A stretch of DNA of 64,000 bases from Micromonospora haikouensis (GCF_900091595.1 NZ_FMCW01000001.1:219706-283705), one strand, 5' to 3'; shown: positions 1-9,063, counted from the first letter of the stretch. Notes: generated by a model from the letters alone, not told the origin. Translations and numbers: made by a program.

Positions 1-711
1 CGGCAGGGCGGAGACGGTGGTGTAGAGCTGGCTGACGTTGCCGACGAGGCGCTGGAGCTGCTCGGCGTACTTGGTGTAGTCGTTGGCGATCCGGCGGGCG
101 TCACCGACGATCGCGGGGGCGTTGACCAGCAGCCCCTCGTACCGGGGCTCCTCGATCGCCTGCGGGCGGATGGTGGACGCGGCGAGGCCGAGGCTGCCGG
201 CGGTGACCAGCAGCGACAGTCCGCCCGCCCAGGCGGTGCGCCGGGTGTCGCGGAACACCAGCCCGGCGAGGATGAGGGTGACCAGCACGGCCGCGCCGAC
301 GGTGCGTAGCCCGAGGCGCAGCACCCCGTTGCGGACGTCGGTGACGGCGGACTGGCTGGCCCGGCTGATGCTCGCCGGGTCGTCGATCAGCGCCTCGGTG
401 CGCCGCTGGTCGAGGGCCCCGAGGCCGACGGTGAGGTGGGTGGGCCCGTCGTGGCTGTCGAGCTGGAGCGCGCCCAGCGGCGGGATGTCGACGGTGGTGC
501 CGCCCTCCAGCGATGGGGTGAGGCTCAGCTCCGCGCGGAACGGCCCGATGTCGGTGTGCACCCGCCCGCCGGCGAGGGTGCCGATGACCGCCCCGGCCAG
601 GGAGATCACCAGGACGGCGAGGACCACCCCCAGCCGCCGGAGACGGCCGCGCCCGGCCGTGCGGGGCGCGGCTTCGCCGGCGCTGCGCTCTTCGTTCTCC
701 TGCCCGTCCAT
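1..711 (-). CDS. Metallophosphoesterase, N-terminal membrane part (truncated by window edge)
   Basis: The reading frame is open from an ATG at 711 to the window start (237 codons, no stop), so only the N-terminal part is present. Residues about 22-47 and two segments near 140-185 are hydrophobic, giving a membrane-anchored region. The end of the visible part (TKYAEQLQRLVGNVSQLYTT) matches, from memory, the stretch that precedes a cytosolic or extracellular metallophosphoesterase domain in actinobacterial membrane phosphoesterases; the catalytic domain itself lies outside the window, so the call rests on that family resemblance. The hexamer CAGAAT (718-723) lies 6 nt before the ATG with no Shine-Dalgarno, so a leaderless mRNA is likely. 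Confidence 0.6.
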   Translation of the reverse strand, partial: MDGQENEERSAGEAAPRTAGRGRLRRLGVVLAVLVISLAGAVIGTLAGGRVHTDIGPFRAELSLTPSLEGGTTVDIPPLGALQLDSHDGPTHLTVGLGALDQRRTEALIDDPASISRASQSAVTDVRNGVLRLGLRTVGAAVLVTLILAGLVFRDTRRTAWAGGLSLLVTAGSLGLAASTIRPQAIEEPRYEGLLVNAPAIVGDARRIANDYTKYAEQLQRLVGNVSQLYTTVSALP

Positions 712-782
712 GCTGAGATTCTGACCTGCCCAGTGAAGGATCTTGGCAAACCCGGGATTCCGGCCCTGCTGGCGGCGGCGGG

Positions 783-1955
783 TCAGCTGCGGCCCGCGCC
801 GCCGTCGGTGAAGACGAGACGCAGGATCCGGTCGTCCTCGGGGGCCGGCTGGCCCCGCCCGTCGTGGTTGGAGGTGGTGACCCAGACCGACCCGTCGGGG
901 GCGGCGACCGCGCCGCGCAGCCGGCCGTACCGGCGGGTGAGCAGCTCCCGGGGCTGGCCGAGCACCGTGCCGGTGTCGGTCAGCTCGACCAGCCACAGCC
1001 GCTGCCCGCGCAGGCAGGCGGTGACCAGCAGCCGGTCGGTCGCCGCGAGGCCCGAGCAGGAGGCGTCGGTGGTGCGCCACTGCACCAGCGGGTCGGCGTA
1101 CCGCCGGTCGTCGGCCTGGCCCTCGACCTGGGGCCAGCCGTAGTTGCCGCCCTTGGTGATCTGGTTGATCTCGTCCCAGGTGTTCTGGCCGAACTCGACG
1201 GCGTACATCCGCTTGCCGGCGTCCCAGGCCAGGCCCTGCACGTTGCGGTGGCCCAGGGACCAGACGGGGGAGCCGGCGAACGGGTTGCCCGGGGCCGGCT
1301 TGCCGGCGGTGGTGATCCGCAGGATCTTGCCGCCCAGGTTCTTCTGGTCCTGTGCGGCCTCCCGGTTGCCGGCGTCGCCCGTGCTCGCGTAGAGGAAGCC
1401 GTCCGGGCCGAACGCGAGCCCGCCGCCGTTGTGGATGCCGGCCTTGGGGATGCCGGTCAGGATCGGGGTGGGCGCACCGTCCAGGTCCAGCTTGACGATC
1501 CGGTTGTCGTTCTCGGCGGTGTGGTAGACGAAGATCGTCTGGTCGGTCGCGTAGTCGGGGGAGACCGCGATCCCCATGAGCCCGCCCTCGCCGCCGGGCA
1601 CCACGCCGGGCACCGTCCGCACCGCCGTGACCGTCAGCCCGTCGCGCAAGGAACCGGGGCCGACCTGGAGGATCCGGCCGCTGTCCCGCTCGGTGACCAG
1701 CGCGCCGCCGTCGGGCAGGAACGCCATGCCCCACGGCACCCGCAGCCCCTTGGCCAGCACCGTGGTGACCACCTGCGGGCCGGCCCCGGCGGGCGCGGAG
1801 ACCGACGGGGTGGGCAGGTTGGGCGGCTCGCCGGCCGGGTCCGGCTCCGGCTCGCCGAAGCTGCACCCGGCGGCGGCCAGCAGCAGCGCCGCGCTGGACG
1901 CCGCGACGGCCGCCCGCAGCGGGCTCTTTCGGGGGTACGGGGCTCCGGTGCTCAC
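783..1955 (-). CDS. PQQ-type glucose/sorbosone dehydrogenase, lipoprotein
   Basis: A 390-residue protein of the soluble glucose/sorbosone dehydrogenase beta-propeller family (GSDH), which oxidises sugars or sugar derivatives outside the membrane using PQQ in characterised members. It starts at GTG 1955 with a lipoprotein signal: hydrophobic residues 15-29 and lipobox AAGC with Cys31, followed by a Pro-rich linker. Family motifs include [11 protein letters not shown] near residue 73, [35 protein letters not shown] and [12 protein letters not shown]. The true substrate and whether the cell makes PQQ cannot be read here. It is transcribed divergently from the 2-hydroxyacid dehydrogenase; TAGGCT (1963-1968) lies 7 nt before the GTG, suggesting leaderless translation. 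Confidence 0.85.
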   Translation of the reverse strand: MSTGAPYPRKSPLRAAVAASSAALLLAAAGCSFGEPEPDPAGEPPNLPTPSVSAPAGAGPQVVTTVLAKGLRVPWGMAFLPDGGALVTERDSGRILQVGPGSLRDGLTVTAVRTVPGVVPGGEGGLMGIAVSPDYATDQTIFVYHTAENDNRIVKLDLDGAPTPILTGIPKAGIHNGGGLAFGPDGFLYASTGDAGNREAAQDQKNLGGKILRITTAGKPAPGNPFAGSPVWSLGHRNVQGLAWDAGKRMYAVEFGQNTWDEINQITKGGNYGWPQVEGQADDRRYADPLVQWRTTDASCSGLAATDRLLVTACLRGQRLWLVELTDTGTVLGQPRELLTRRYGRLRGAVAAPDGSVWVTTSNHDGRGQPAPEDDRILRLVFTDGGAGRS

Positions 1956-2019
1956 CCGGCCCAGCCTAGCCGCCCCGGCCGCGCCGCGACGGGGCCCGCA
2001 CCGGCTATCGTCGGCGTTC
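1956..2019. promoter_or_regulatory. Divergent promoter region, both genes probably leaderless
   Basis: Only 64 bp separate two divergent starts. On the minus strand TAGGCT (complement of 1963-1968) is 7 nt before GTG 1955. On the plus strand TATCGT (2006-2011) is 8 nt before GTG 2020. Neither start has a Shine-Dalgarno sequence. Confidence 0.5.
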
Positions 2020-2946
2020 GTGAAGGTATGGATCCCGCACCCCGCCGGCCGCGCCCTCCTCGGCGAGTTGCCGCCCGGGGTCACCGTCGAGGTGGCCGAG
2101 CACCCGTCGCGGCTGCCCTCCGAGGTGGCCGGCGTCCGGTTCTGGGTGCCGCCGTTCCTCTCCGGCGTGGACGCCACCGCCCTGCTCGGGAGGTTGCCCG
2201 ACCTGCGGGTGGTGCAGCTCCTCTCGGCCGGCGCGGACGCCTGGGCGGGCCGGGTGCCGCCCGGGGTGACGCTCTGCGACGCGCGCGGCGTGCACGACGT
2301 CGGCACGGCCGAGTGGGTGGCCGCCGCGATCCTGTCCCAGGTGCGCGGCTTCCCCGCCTTCGCCCTCGCCCAGTCCCGCCGCGAGTGGGCGTACGACCGG
2401 CTCTGCCCGACCGACGAGCTGGCCGGCAAGCGGGTGCTGATCGTCGGCGCGGGCTCGATCGGCGCGGCGGTGCGGGCCCGGCTCGCCCCGTTCGGGGTGA
2501 CGTTCACCCTGGTCGCCCGCACGCCGCGTCCCGCCGAGGGGGTGCACGGGGTCGACGAGCTGCCGGCGTTGCTGCCCGAGGCCGACGTGGTGGTGGTGCT
2601 GGTGCCGCTGACCGACGCGACGCGCGGCCTGGTCGACGAGAAGTTCCTCGCCGCGATGCCCGACGGCGCGCTGCTGGTCAACGCCGCGCGCGGCCCGGTG
2701 GCCCGCACCGACGCGCTGGTCGCCGAGCTGGCGACCGGGCGGCTGCGGGCCGCGCTGGACGTCACCGACCCGGAGCCGCTGCCCGCCGACCACCCCCTGT
2801 GGGAGCTGCCGAACGTGCTGCTGACCCCGCACGTCGCCGGCTCGGTGCGCGGGCTGCTGCCCCGGGCGTACCGGCTGGTGGCCGAGCAGGTCCGGCGCTT
2901 CGCCGCGGGGGAGCCGCTGGTGAACGCGGTGTCGGACGGCTACTGA
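2020..2946 (+). CDS. D-isomer-specific 2-hydroxyacid dehydrogenase
   Basis: A 308-residue NAD(P)-dependent dehydrogenase of the D-2-hydroxyacid family. The Rossmann signature ([13 protein letters not shown]) is near residue 145. The family arginine in NAARGPVAR, the glutamate in DVTDPEPLP and the histidine in LLTPHVAGS are all present, so the catalytic set looks intact. The fold resembles GhrA/phosphonate-dehydrogenase-like members; the substrate is not deducible. I start at GTG 2020 rather than the longer open frame because the N-terminus [10 protein letters not shown] is where family homology begins and a -10-like TATCGT sits just upstream. Confidence 0.85.
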   Translation: MKVWIPHPAGRALLGELPPGVTVEVAEHPSRLPSEVAGVRFWVPPFLSGVDATALLGRLPDLRVVQLLSAGADAWAGRVPPGVTLCDARGVHDVGTAEWVAAAILSQVRGFPAFALAQSRREWAYDRLCPTDELAGKRVLIVGAGSIGAAVRARLAPFGVTFTLVARTPRPAEGVHGVDELPALLPEADVVVVLVPLTDATRGLVDEKFLAAMPDGALLVNAARGPVARTDALVAELATGRLRAALDVTDPEPLPADHPLWELPNVLLTPHVAGSVRGLLPRAYRLVAEQVRRFAAGEPLVNAVSDGY

Positions 2947-2969
2947 CCGGCCGGCCCACGGCGGTGGGG

Positions 2970-3344
2970 TCAGGCGGCCGGGCCGGGCAGGTTCTGGCCG
3001 GTGGCCGCGACGAGCCGGGGCAGTTCGCTGCCGCGCACCCCGGGCAGCACGAGCAGCTCGCCGTCGTCGAGCCGGGCGACCGCCCGGCCCCGGGCGTCGG
3101 CGCCCAGCTCGACGACCCGGTCCCAGGCGACCCGGCGCTGCCCGGCCAGCGCCCGCAGGCGCAGCTCCCGGGCGTCGGCCTCGGTGCCGGCCCGCCAGGC
3201 CCAGACCCCGATCGCCAGCGGGACGAGCAGCACGGGCACGAAATACCACCCGGCGCTGGCCAGCGGCAGGGCCCCGATGAAGGCGATCACCGCCGCGACC
3301 AGGATCGCCTGGTTGTGGCGGAAGCGGACGGTCTCGGTACGCAC
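2970..3344 (-). CDS. PH-domain membrane protein
   Basis: A 124-residue protein with two adjacent hydrophobic segments (residues about 14-50) followed by a soluble domain of the bacterial PH-like type (DGELLVLPGVRGSELPRLV). Such small proteins are common in actinomycetes and of unknown function. It starts at GTG 3344; GATCAT (complement of 3351-3356) is 6 nt upstream. It converges on the 2-hydroxyacid dehydrogenase, ending 23 bp from it. Confidence 0.7.
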   Translation of the reverse strand: MRTETVRFRHNQAILVAAVIAFIGALPLASAGWYFVPVLLVPLAIGVWAWRAGTEADARELRLRALAGQRRVAWDRVVELGADARGRAVARLDDGELLVLPGVRGSELPRLVAATGQNLPGPAA

Positions 3345-3633
3345 CCGGAGATGATCCCACCCGGCCGGTGCGACCCGCCGGCCGGGCGGCGGACCACCGG
3401 CGGGGGGCAGTGACCCGAATCACGCCCACCCGGTCCGCCGCGTCCGCGTCCGGCGGTGACGATGAATCGTTCTCCCGTGTTGGGCGCGTTCACCCGCCGC
3501 GCCATGCCATGCCGCTGGCGGGCCCGTCCACCGGGCGGCACCGCCCCTCATCCCGGCCCGGCGACCGCAACCGCCGTGCCGGGACGCACCGCCGTACCGC
3601 ATCCGCCCGTGCCCCCTCACGAAGGCGACCGCC
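3345..3633. other. Intergenic region, nothing recognised
   Basis: 289 bp between divergent genes. It presumably holds the promoter of the downstream PAS-GGDEF-EAL gene, but I find no convincing -35/-10 pair, hairpin or reading frame with gene-like composition. Confidence 0.4.
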
Positions 3634-6285
3634 GTGCCCGTCGCGTACCCCTCAGGTGTTGCCCGCCTGCGCCCCGCCGACCTGCTGGTGCTGGCGGCGG
3701 TGGCGCTGCTCGTCCTCGCCGGGCTGGCCGGCGCGGTCCCGCCGCTGGCCGTGGTGGCGCTCGCCGGGGCCGCCGGCAGCGCCCTCGCCGGGGCCCGGCT
3801 GTCCCGGCTGGTCGTCCCGGCCCGGGGCGGTGACCCCGCCGGGGACGACGTCGCGCGACCCGGCCCGTGGCGTGGCCCGCGGGTGCGGCCCGCCGCCGGG
3901 CTGCTCCACGCGGCGGTGCTCTCCGTCGGGCTGACCGTCGCGGTGCTGCCGCTGGTCGCCGCCGGACTGCGCGTCGCCGTCGGCGCGGCGGGGCTCGGCC
4001 TCGCCGCCGTGCTGCACACCGTCGGGTTGCTCCTGCTGCCCGGCCGCACCCGGCTGGCGGCGCGCGCCCGGGTGCGCCACGCGACGGACATCGTCAGCCT
4101 GGGCCTGAGCCTGCACTTCGCCGCCTGGGTGCTGATGCCGACGGAGCAGGCCCCGCTCGCCGCCCGGATCGCGGTGGCGTCCGGCGGGTTCGGCTTCGCG
4201 GCGGTCGGCGTGGCGGCCCTGGCCGACTGGCGACGCCGCCCGGGCGCGGCGGTCTGCCTCCTGGGCACCGGGGCCGCCCAGTTCGGCCTGCTCGCGCTGA
4301 TCGTGCTGCTGGCCTACGGCGCGCCGGACCGCGCGGCCCTGGCGACCGTGCCGCCGCTGGTGGCCGGCGTGCTGCTCACCGCGGCCGGGGTCCGGCGGGT
4401 GGCCGCCGGCGACCCGAGGCGGGCGGGGGGCCCGCCGCCGGTCTGGCCCCGGGTCAGCGCGCCCGCGGGCATCGCCACCCTGGCCGCCGCCGGGCACCTG
4501 GCCGCGTACGGCCCGTTCAGCACCGGCATGGTCCTGCTCGGCCTCTCGGTGATCCCCCCGCTGGTCGTCCGGGAGCTGATCTCCGCAGCCGACAACCGCC
4601 GGTACGCCGGCCGGCTCGCCGCCCAGGAGGCGCACTTCCGCGCGCTGGTCTCCGGCGGCAACGACCTGATCCTGCTGTTGGACGACGCGCTGCGGGTGCG
4701 TTGGCAGTCCCCAGCGGCGGCCCGGCTCTTCGCCCTCACCGACGCCGACGTGCTCGGCCGGCACTTCGCCGACCTGCTGCACCCGGACGACGCGGGGCGG
4801 ATCGCGCGGCTGCTCGACGGGGTGCTCGCCGACGACCGGCCGAGGCTGCTGCCGGCGCGGATGCGCGACGGGCGCGGGGCGTGGCGGGAGACCGAGTCGA
4901 CGGTGAGCGACCAGCGCGGCGTGCCCGAGGTCCGCGCGCTCGTGCTGCACGTGCGCGACGTCGGCGAGCGTCGCCGGTTGGAACGCGCGGTGCACCAGCT
5001 GGCCGCGACCGACCAGCTCACCGGGCTGGCCAACCGGCGGGAGCTGCTGTGCGAGCTGCGCGCCCGCCGGGGCGGGTCGGGGGCGCTGCTGGTGGTCGAC
5101 CTGCACGGCCTGGGCGCGGTCAACGACGGTCGCGGGCACGCGTTCGGCGACACGGTCGTCGTCGAGGTGGCCCGCCGGCTGCGGGCGGTGGCCGGCCCGG
5201 AGGACCTGGTGGCCCGGCTGGTGGGCGACGAGTTCGCGGTGCTCACCGACGTGGGCCCCGTGCTCGCGTACGGGCTGGGCACCCGGCTGCTGGCGGCGTT
5301 GGCGGAGCCGTACCGGATGGCGGGCGACGAGGAGGTCCGGTTGCAGGCGAACGTCGGCCTGGCCGAGGTCGGCGGCGCGGGGCCCGACGACGTGCTGCGC
5401 CAGGCGGACCTGGCCCGCCGCCGGGCCGCCCAGCTCGGGCGGGACCGCATCGAGTGGTACGACGCGTACCTGGAGGAGCAGCTGGTGCGCCGGCTCGACC
5501 TGGAGCGGGAGCTGCCCGGCGCGGTGGCCCGGGGCGAGCTGGACCTGGTCTACCAGCCGGTGCTGGGGCTGGCCGACCGGCTGCCGGTGGGCACGGAGGC
5601 GCTGCTGCGCTGGCGCAGCCCGGTGCTGGGCACGGTGCTGCCGGCCGAGCTGCTGCCGGTCGCCGAGGACCTGGACCTGATCGGCGAGGTGGGCCGCTGG
5701 GTGCTGGACCGGGCGTGCCGTCAGCTCGCCGACTGGTCGGCCGGCGACCGGCGGCTGTGGATGTCGGTGAACGTCACCCCGGGGGAGCTGACCGCGCCGG
5801 ACTTCCTGCCCCGCACGGCGGCGGTGCTGGCCACGCACGGGGTGCCGGCGGACCGGCTGGTGGTCGAGGTGGCCGAGCCCCGCGTCGGCCCGGAGCTGCC
5901 GGCGGTGGTGGCCCGGCTCGCCGGGCTGCGGTCGCTCGGCGTCCGCACGGCCCTGGACGGGTTCCGGGCCGAGCACGCCTCGCTGGCCCAGCTCCGCCGG
6001 CTCCCGGTCGACCTGTTGAAGCTGGCCCCGGCGGCGTCGTCCGCGCACCGACCCGACGCGGCCGGTGCGGGCGGGCCGGTGCGGCCGCCGCTGGCCGACG
6101 TGGTGGTCGGCCTCGGCCAACGCCTCGGCCTGGAGGTCGTCGCGGCGGAGCTGGAGACCCCGGCGCAGGTGGACGCGGCGGCGCGGGCCGGCTGCCGGTA
6201 CGGGCAGGGTCACGCGCTGGCCCGCCCGGCGACCGCCGAGCGGGTGGAGGCGTACTTCGAGGAGTTCCCGTCGGCGTCCCGGTGA
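3634..6285 (+). CDS. Membrane PAS-GGDEF-EAL protein with degenerate catalytic motifs
   Basis: An 883-residue cyclic-di-GMP-type protein. Residues about 10-310 are a multi-pass membrane domain (eight or more hydrophobic segments), 334-450 a PAS domain, 455-610 GGDEF and 620-875 EAL. The GGDEF motif reads VGDEF (residues 530-534), and the position of the inhibitory RxxD site reads GPED. In the EAL domain EALLRW (E655) and the VNVT asparagine are kept, but the usual DDFG is LDGF and the usual KID is KLA, so two metal/catalytic positions are lost. It probably senses or binds c-di-GMP rather than turning it over, by inference. It starts at GTG 3634 preceded by GAAGG. A paralogue with intact motifs lies at 20349-22796. 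Confidence 0.85.
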   Translation: MPVAYPSGVARLRPADLLVLAAVALLVLAGLAGAVPPLAVVALAGAAGSALAGARLSRLVVPARGGDPAGDDVARPGPWRGPRVRPAAGLLHAAVLSVGLTVAVLPLVAAGLRVAVGAAGLGLAAVLHTVGLLLLPGRTRLAARARVRHATDIVSLGLSLHFAAWVLMPTEQAPLAARIAVASGGFGFAAVGVAALADWRRRPGAAVCLLGTGAAQFGLLALIVLLAYGAPDRAALATVPPLVAGVLLTAAGVRRVAAGDPRRAGGPPPVWPRVSAPAGIATLAAAGHLAAYGPFSTGMVLLGLSVIPPLVVRELISAADNRRYAGRLAAQEAHFRALVSGGNDLILLLDDALRVRWQSPAAARLFALTDADVLGRHFADLLHPDDAGRIARLLDGVLADDRPRLLPARMRDGRGAWRETESTVSDQRGVPEVRALVLHVRDVGERRRLERAVHQLAATDQLTGLANRRELLCELRARRGGSGALLVVDLHGLGAVNDGRGHAFGDTVVVEVARRLRAVAGPEDLVARLVGDEFAVLTDVGPVLAYGLGTRLLAALAEPYRMAGDEEVRLQANVGLAEVGGAGPDDVLRQADLARRRAAQLGRDRIEWYDAYLEEQLVRRLDLERELPGAVARGELDLVYQPVLGLADRLPVGTEALLRWRSPVLGTVLPAELLPVAEDLDLIGEVGRWVLDRACRQLADWSAGDRRLWMSVNVTPGELTAPDFLPRTAAVLATHGVPADRLVVEVAEPRVGPELPAVVARLAGLRSLGVRTALDGFRAEHASLAQLRRLPVDLLKLAPAASSAHRPDAAGAGGPVRPPLADVVVGLGQRLGLEVVAAELETPAQVDAAARAGCRYGQGHALARPATAERVEAYFEEFPSASR

Positions 6286-6288
6286 CCG

Positions 6289-6302
6289 CTTAACCGGTTC
6301 AG
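6289..6302. promoter_or_regulatory. LacI-type operator-like palindrome between convergent genes
   Basis: CTTAACCGGTTCAG is a palindrome with one mismatched pair. It resembles CTTATCCGGTTCAG at the start of the ABC-importer transcript (7570-7583); both continue as TC-A/C-AC. It lies 17 bp beyond the 3' end of the lacI-type gene, not at a promoter, so it may be an auxiliary site. Confidence 0.45.
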
Positions 6303-6318
6303 TCGACCCTGGCCCCGC

Positions 6319-7338
6319 TCACCGTGCCCGGGGTGGTGCCGTGCTGCCCCGGGGGGTGAGGTGCGCCGTCTCGCCCTGCACGCCGCTGACCGGCTCGCCC
6401 GCGATCACCTGGAGCAGCTGCCGGGCGGCGTGCGCGCCGTACGCGGGGATGTCCCGGCCCAGCGCCGTCAGCGGCGGGTGCACGAGCTGGCACAGGGGCG
6501 AGTCGTCCCAGGCGACGATGGACAGGTCGCCGGGGACCGTCAGGCCCATCTCCTGGGCCACGGACAGGCCCGCCACCGCCATCACGTCGTTGTCGTAGAT
6601 GACGGCGGTGGGGCGGTGCGGGGAGCTGAGCAGCCGCCGGGTGGCCCGGGCCCCCTCCTCGCCGGTGTAGTCCGACCAGACCGTGACCGACTCGTCGAGC
6701 CCGAGCCGGGCGCACACCTCGGTGAAGGCGTCGCTGCGGACCTCGGTGTGCAACAGCGAGGGCAGGCCGCCGACCCGGGCGATGCGGCGGTGCCCCAGGG
6801 CGACCAGGTATTCCACGGTCTCGACCAGCGCCGTGGCGTCGTCGGACCAGACGTGGGCCAGCCCGCCGGTGTGCCCGGGGCCGCCGATCACCACGGCCGG
6901 CAGTTGCAGCTCCTCCAGCGCCGGCACCCGCCGGTCGTCGGTGCGCAGGTCGCAGACGAAGACCCCGTCGACGCGGCGCTCGGCCCACCAGCGGCGGTAG
7001 ACCGCGATCTCGGCGTCGGGGTCGGCGACCACCTGGAGGGTCAGCGCGTACGAGCGGGCGGACAGCTCGGCCTCGACGCCGCTGATCAGCTCCATGAAGA
7101 ACGGCTCGATGCCGAGTATCCGGGCCGGGCGGCACAGGGCGAGGCCCACGGCGTTGGCGCTGGCACCGGAGAGTGCCCGGGCGGCGCTGCTCGGGCTGAA
7201 TCCGATCTCCGCGGCGATGGCCAGGATGCGCTGGCGGGTCGCCTCGGAGACGCCGGGCTGCCCGTTCAGCGCGTACGAGACCGCGCCCTTGGAGACCCCG
7301 GCCCGCCGCGCGACGTCGGCGATGGTCGGCCGCTTCAC
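6319..7338 (-). CDS. LacI-family transcriptional regulator of the mannoside locus
   Basis: A 339-residue repressor: N-terminal LacI helix-turn-helix (TIADVARRAGVSKGAVSYAL, residues 5-24) with hinge helix, then a periplasmic-binding-protein-like sensor domain. It starts at GTG 7338, 9 nt after GGAGG on its strand. It is transcribed divergently from a carbohydrate importer and beta-mannosidase, and palindromes of the LacI class lie in the shared region (7522-7538, 7570-7583), so it most likely represses that operon and is released by a mannose-containing oligosaccharide. The effector is inferred from the neighbouring enzyme only. Confidence 0.88.
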   Translation of the reverse strand: MKRPTIADVARRAGVSKGAVSYALNGQPGVSEATRQRILAIAAEIGFSPSSAARALSGASANAVGLALCRPARILGIEPFFMELISGVEAELSARSYALTLQVVADPDAEIAVYRRWWAERRVDGVFVCDLRTDDRRVPALEELQLPAVVIGGPGHTGGLAHVWSDDATALVETVEYLVALGHRRIARVGGLPSLLHTEVRSDAFTEVCARLGLDESVTVWSDYTGEEGARATRRLLSSPHRPTAVIYDNDVMAVAGLSVAQEMGLTVPGDLSIVAWDDSPLCQLVHPPLTALGRDIPAYGAHAARQLLQVIAGEPVSGVQGETAHLTPRGSTAPPRAR

Positions 7339-7521
7339 CGGCGTGTTCCTCCACTTGCTCGGCCCGCCCCGGGGCGGGTGCACGGTGCCGGGGTGGCCGG
7401 CGGCCCTCACGCTACTGCAACCGGGTGGGGCCGGCGGTCGGGGCCGGGCGCGTCGCCCCGGGGCTGCGCTTGCGCGGTTAAGCCTGCGCAGGACACCGAA
7501 AGGTTACGGAACAGGCACTCA

Positions 7522-7538
7522 GTTAACCGGCCGTTGAC
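7522..7538. promoter_or_regulatory. Imperfect operator palindrome overlapping the -35 box
   Basis: The 17-bp site GTTAACCGGCCGTTGAC is an odd palindrome with two mismatched pairs. It shares TTAACCGG with the site at 6289-6302 and overlaps the -35 hexamer at 7534. Confidence 0.5.
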
Positions 7539-7562
7539 ACTGGTGGGGTCGGCCCGTACGGT
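7534..7562 (+). promoter_or_regulatory. Promoter of the mannoside importer operon
   Basis: TTGACA (7534-7539), a 17-bp spacer and TACGGT (7557-7562) form a near-consensus sigma-70-type promoter. Expected transcription start is near 7569, inside the operator at 7570-7583. Confidence 0.75.
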
Positions 7563-7569
7563 GGCGTCA

Positions 7570-7583
7570 CTTATCCGGTTCAG
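7570..7583. promoter_or_regulatory. LacI-type operator at the transcription start
   Basis: CTTATCCGGTTCAG is a palindrome with two mismatched pairs, placed where RNA polymerase would initiate, the usual position for a repressor site. It is nearly identical to the palindrome at 6289-6302. Confidence 0.6.
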
Positions 7584-7632
7584 TCAACGTCTCTCGATGT
7601 CGGGAGCGTTTCCATCTTGCTCGGAGGAAGAC

Positions 7633-8916
7633 ATGAGACGGTCCTGGAGCCACTGGGCCCGCGCGGTCGCCGTGGGGGCGGTCGGCCTGACCATGGTGGC
7701 CGCGTGCAGCGGCAGGAGCACCACCGGCGGTGACGACGCGGGTAGCGGCACGGTCACCCTGAAGATCAATTTCTGGGGCGACTTCGGGCTCCAGGACCTC
7801 AAGACCAAGTACGAGGCCGAGCACCCCAACGTCAAGATCCAGCTCAACTCGGGCGAGTACAACGCCCAGCACGAGGACCTGCAGAAGAAGCTGGTCGCCG
7901 GCTCGGGCGCGGCGGACATCGCCGCCATCGACGAGGGCTACGCCGTGCAGTTCCGCGGCCAGTCCGACAAGTTCGTCAACCTGCTCGACAAGGGCGCCGG
8001 GTCGCTCGAGAGCAAGTACCTGCCGTGGAAGTGGAAGCAGACGCTCTCCGCCGACGGCAAGACCCAGATCGGCCTCGGCACCGATGTCGGCGGCCTGGCC
8101 ATGTGCTACCGCACCGACCTGTTCGCCGCCGCCGGGCTGCCCACCGACCGCGACCAGGTCTCCGCGCTGTGGCCCACCTGGGACAAGTTCATCGAGGTCG
8201 GCCAGCAGTACACCGGCAAGACCAAGAAGAAGTTCATCGACTCGGGCACGAACCTGTTCAACCCGATCCTCGGCCAGCAGCAGGTCGGCTTCTACACCGA
8301 GCAGGAGCAGCTCCAGATGGACGGCGGCCCGAAGGTCGCCTTCGACTACACCGTCAAGGCGCTCCAGGCCGACATCTCCGCCAAGCTCGTCAGCTTCCAG
8401 GCCGACTGGGACAAGGGCTTCACCAGCGGCGCGTTCGCCGTCCTCGCCTGCCCGGCGTGGATGCTCGGGCACATCAAGGAGACCGCCCCCGGCACCGAGG
8501 GCAAGTGGGACATCGCGGCCGTGCCCGGCGGCGGCGGCAACTGGGGCGGCTCGTTCCTGACCATCCCCAAGCAGAGCAAGAACGTCGACGAGGCGTACAA
8601 GCTGCTGGAGTGGCTGGTGCAGCCGGAGCAGCAGATCGAGATCTTCAAGAAGGTCGGCAACCTGCCGTCGCAGCCGGCCCTCTACGCCGACCCGGCGATC
8701 GCCGAGTTCAAGAACCCGTTCTTCAACGACGCCCCGGTCGGGCAGATCTTCCCGAAGATGGCGCAGGGCCTCACCCCGCAGTACCAGGGCAAGAAGAACG
8801 GCCCGACGCGGGTGAACGTGGAGAACGTCATCCGGCGGGTGGAGAACGGGACACTGAAGCCGGACGCCGCCTGGGCCGAGGCGGTCAAGGAGGCCGAGAA
8901 GGCCAGCAAGTCCTGA
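7633..8916 (+). CDS. Carbohydrate ABC importer, substrate-binding lipoprotein
   Basis: A 427-residue family-1 (CUT1-like) extracellular solute-binding protein. The N-terminus has twin arginines, a hydrophobic core and the lipobox VAAC with Cys25, so it is a membrane-anchored lipoprotein. The mature part begins ITFWGD-like (LKINFWGDFG) as in sugar-binding proteins. GGAGGA lies 5-10 nt before ATG 7633. It is the first gene of an operon with two permeases and a beta-mannosidase, so manno-oligosaccharides are the likely cargo. A strong hairpin follows the gene and may give it higher expression than the permeases. Confidence 0.9.
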   Translation: MRRSWSHWARAVAVGAVGLTMVAACSGRSTTGGDDAGSGTVTLKINFWGDFGLQDLKTKYEAEHPNVKIQLNSGEYNAQHEDLQKKLVAGSGAADIAAIDEGYAVQFRGQSDKFVNLLDKGAGSLESKYLPWKWKQTLSADGKTQIGLGTDVGGLAMCYRTDLFAAAGLPTDRDQVSALWPTWDKFIEVGQQYTGKTKKKFIDSGTNLFNPILGQQQVGFYTEQEQLQMDGGPKVAFDYTVKALQADISAKLVSFQADWDKGFTSGAFAVLACPAWMLGHIKETAPGTEGKWDIAAVPGGGGNWGGSFLTIPKQSKNVDEAYKLLEWLVQPEQQIEIFKKVGNLPSQPALYADPAIAEFKNPFFNDAPVGQIFPKMAQGLTPQYQGKKNGPTRVNVENVIRRVENGTLKPDAAWAEAVKEAEKASKS

Positions 8917-8922
8917 CGCCCC

Positions 8923-8964
8923 GGCGACCGGTGGCGGGGCGGCCCGGCCCCGCCACCGGTCGCC
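8923..8964 (+). terminator. Strong hairpin between binding-protein and permease genes
   Basis: A perfect 18-bp stem (8923-8940 with 8947-8964) with a 6-nt loop starts 6 nt after the binding-protein stop codon. There is no T tract. It probably protects the upstream message or partially terminates, as commonly seen after the first gene of sugar ABC operons. Confidence 0.7.
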
Positions 8965-9063
8965 GCCCCGGCCTCCGCGTCGCCCCCGGCGCGGGGGCCG
9001 GGCAACGCCCTCCCCGACACCCCCGGCACCCCCGCACAGTCCGACCGGCCCTGGAGCGTCCCC

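Noticed and set aside
783..2765. A 660-codon minus-strand frame that extends the sugar dehydrogenase upstream by 270 residues
   Set aside because: The extension is antisense to the 2-hydroxyacid dehydrogenase and precedes a clear lipoprotein signal peptide starting at GTG 1955.
7339..7500. A small plus-strand frame covering 7094-7537
   Set aside because: It is mostly antisense to the LacI-type gene and ends in the promoter region; composition is not gene-like.
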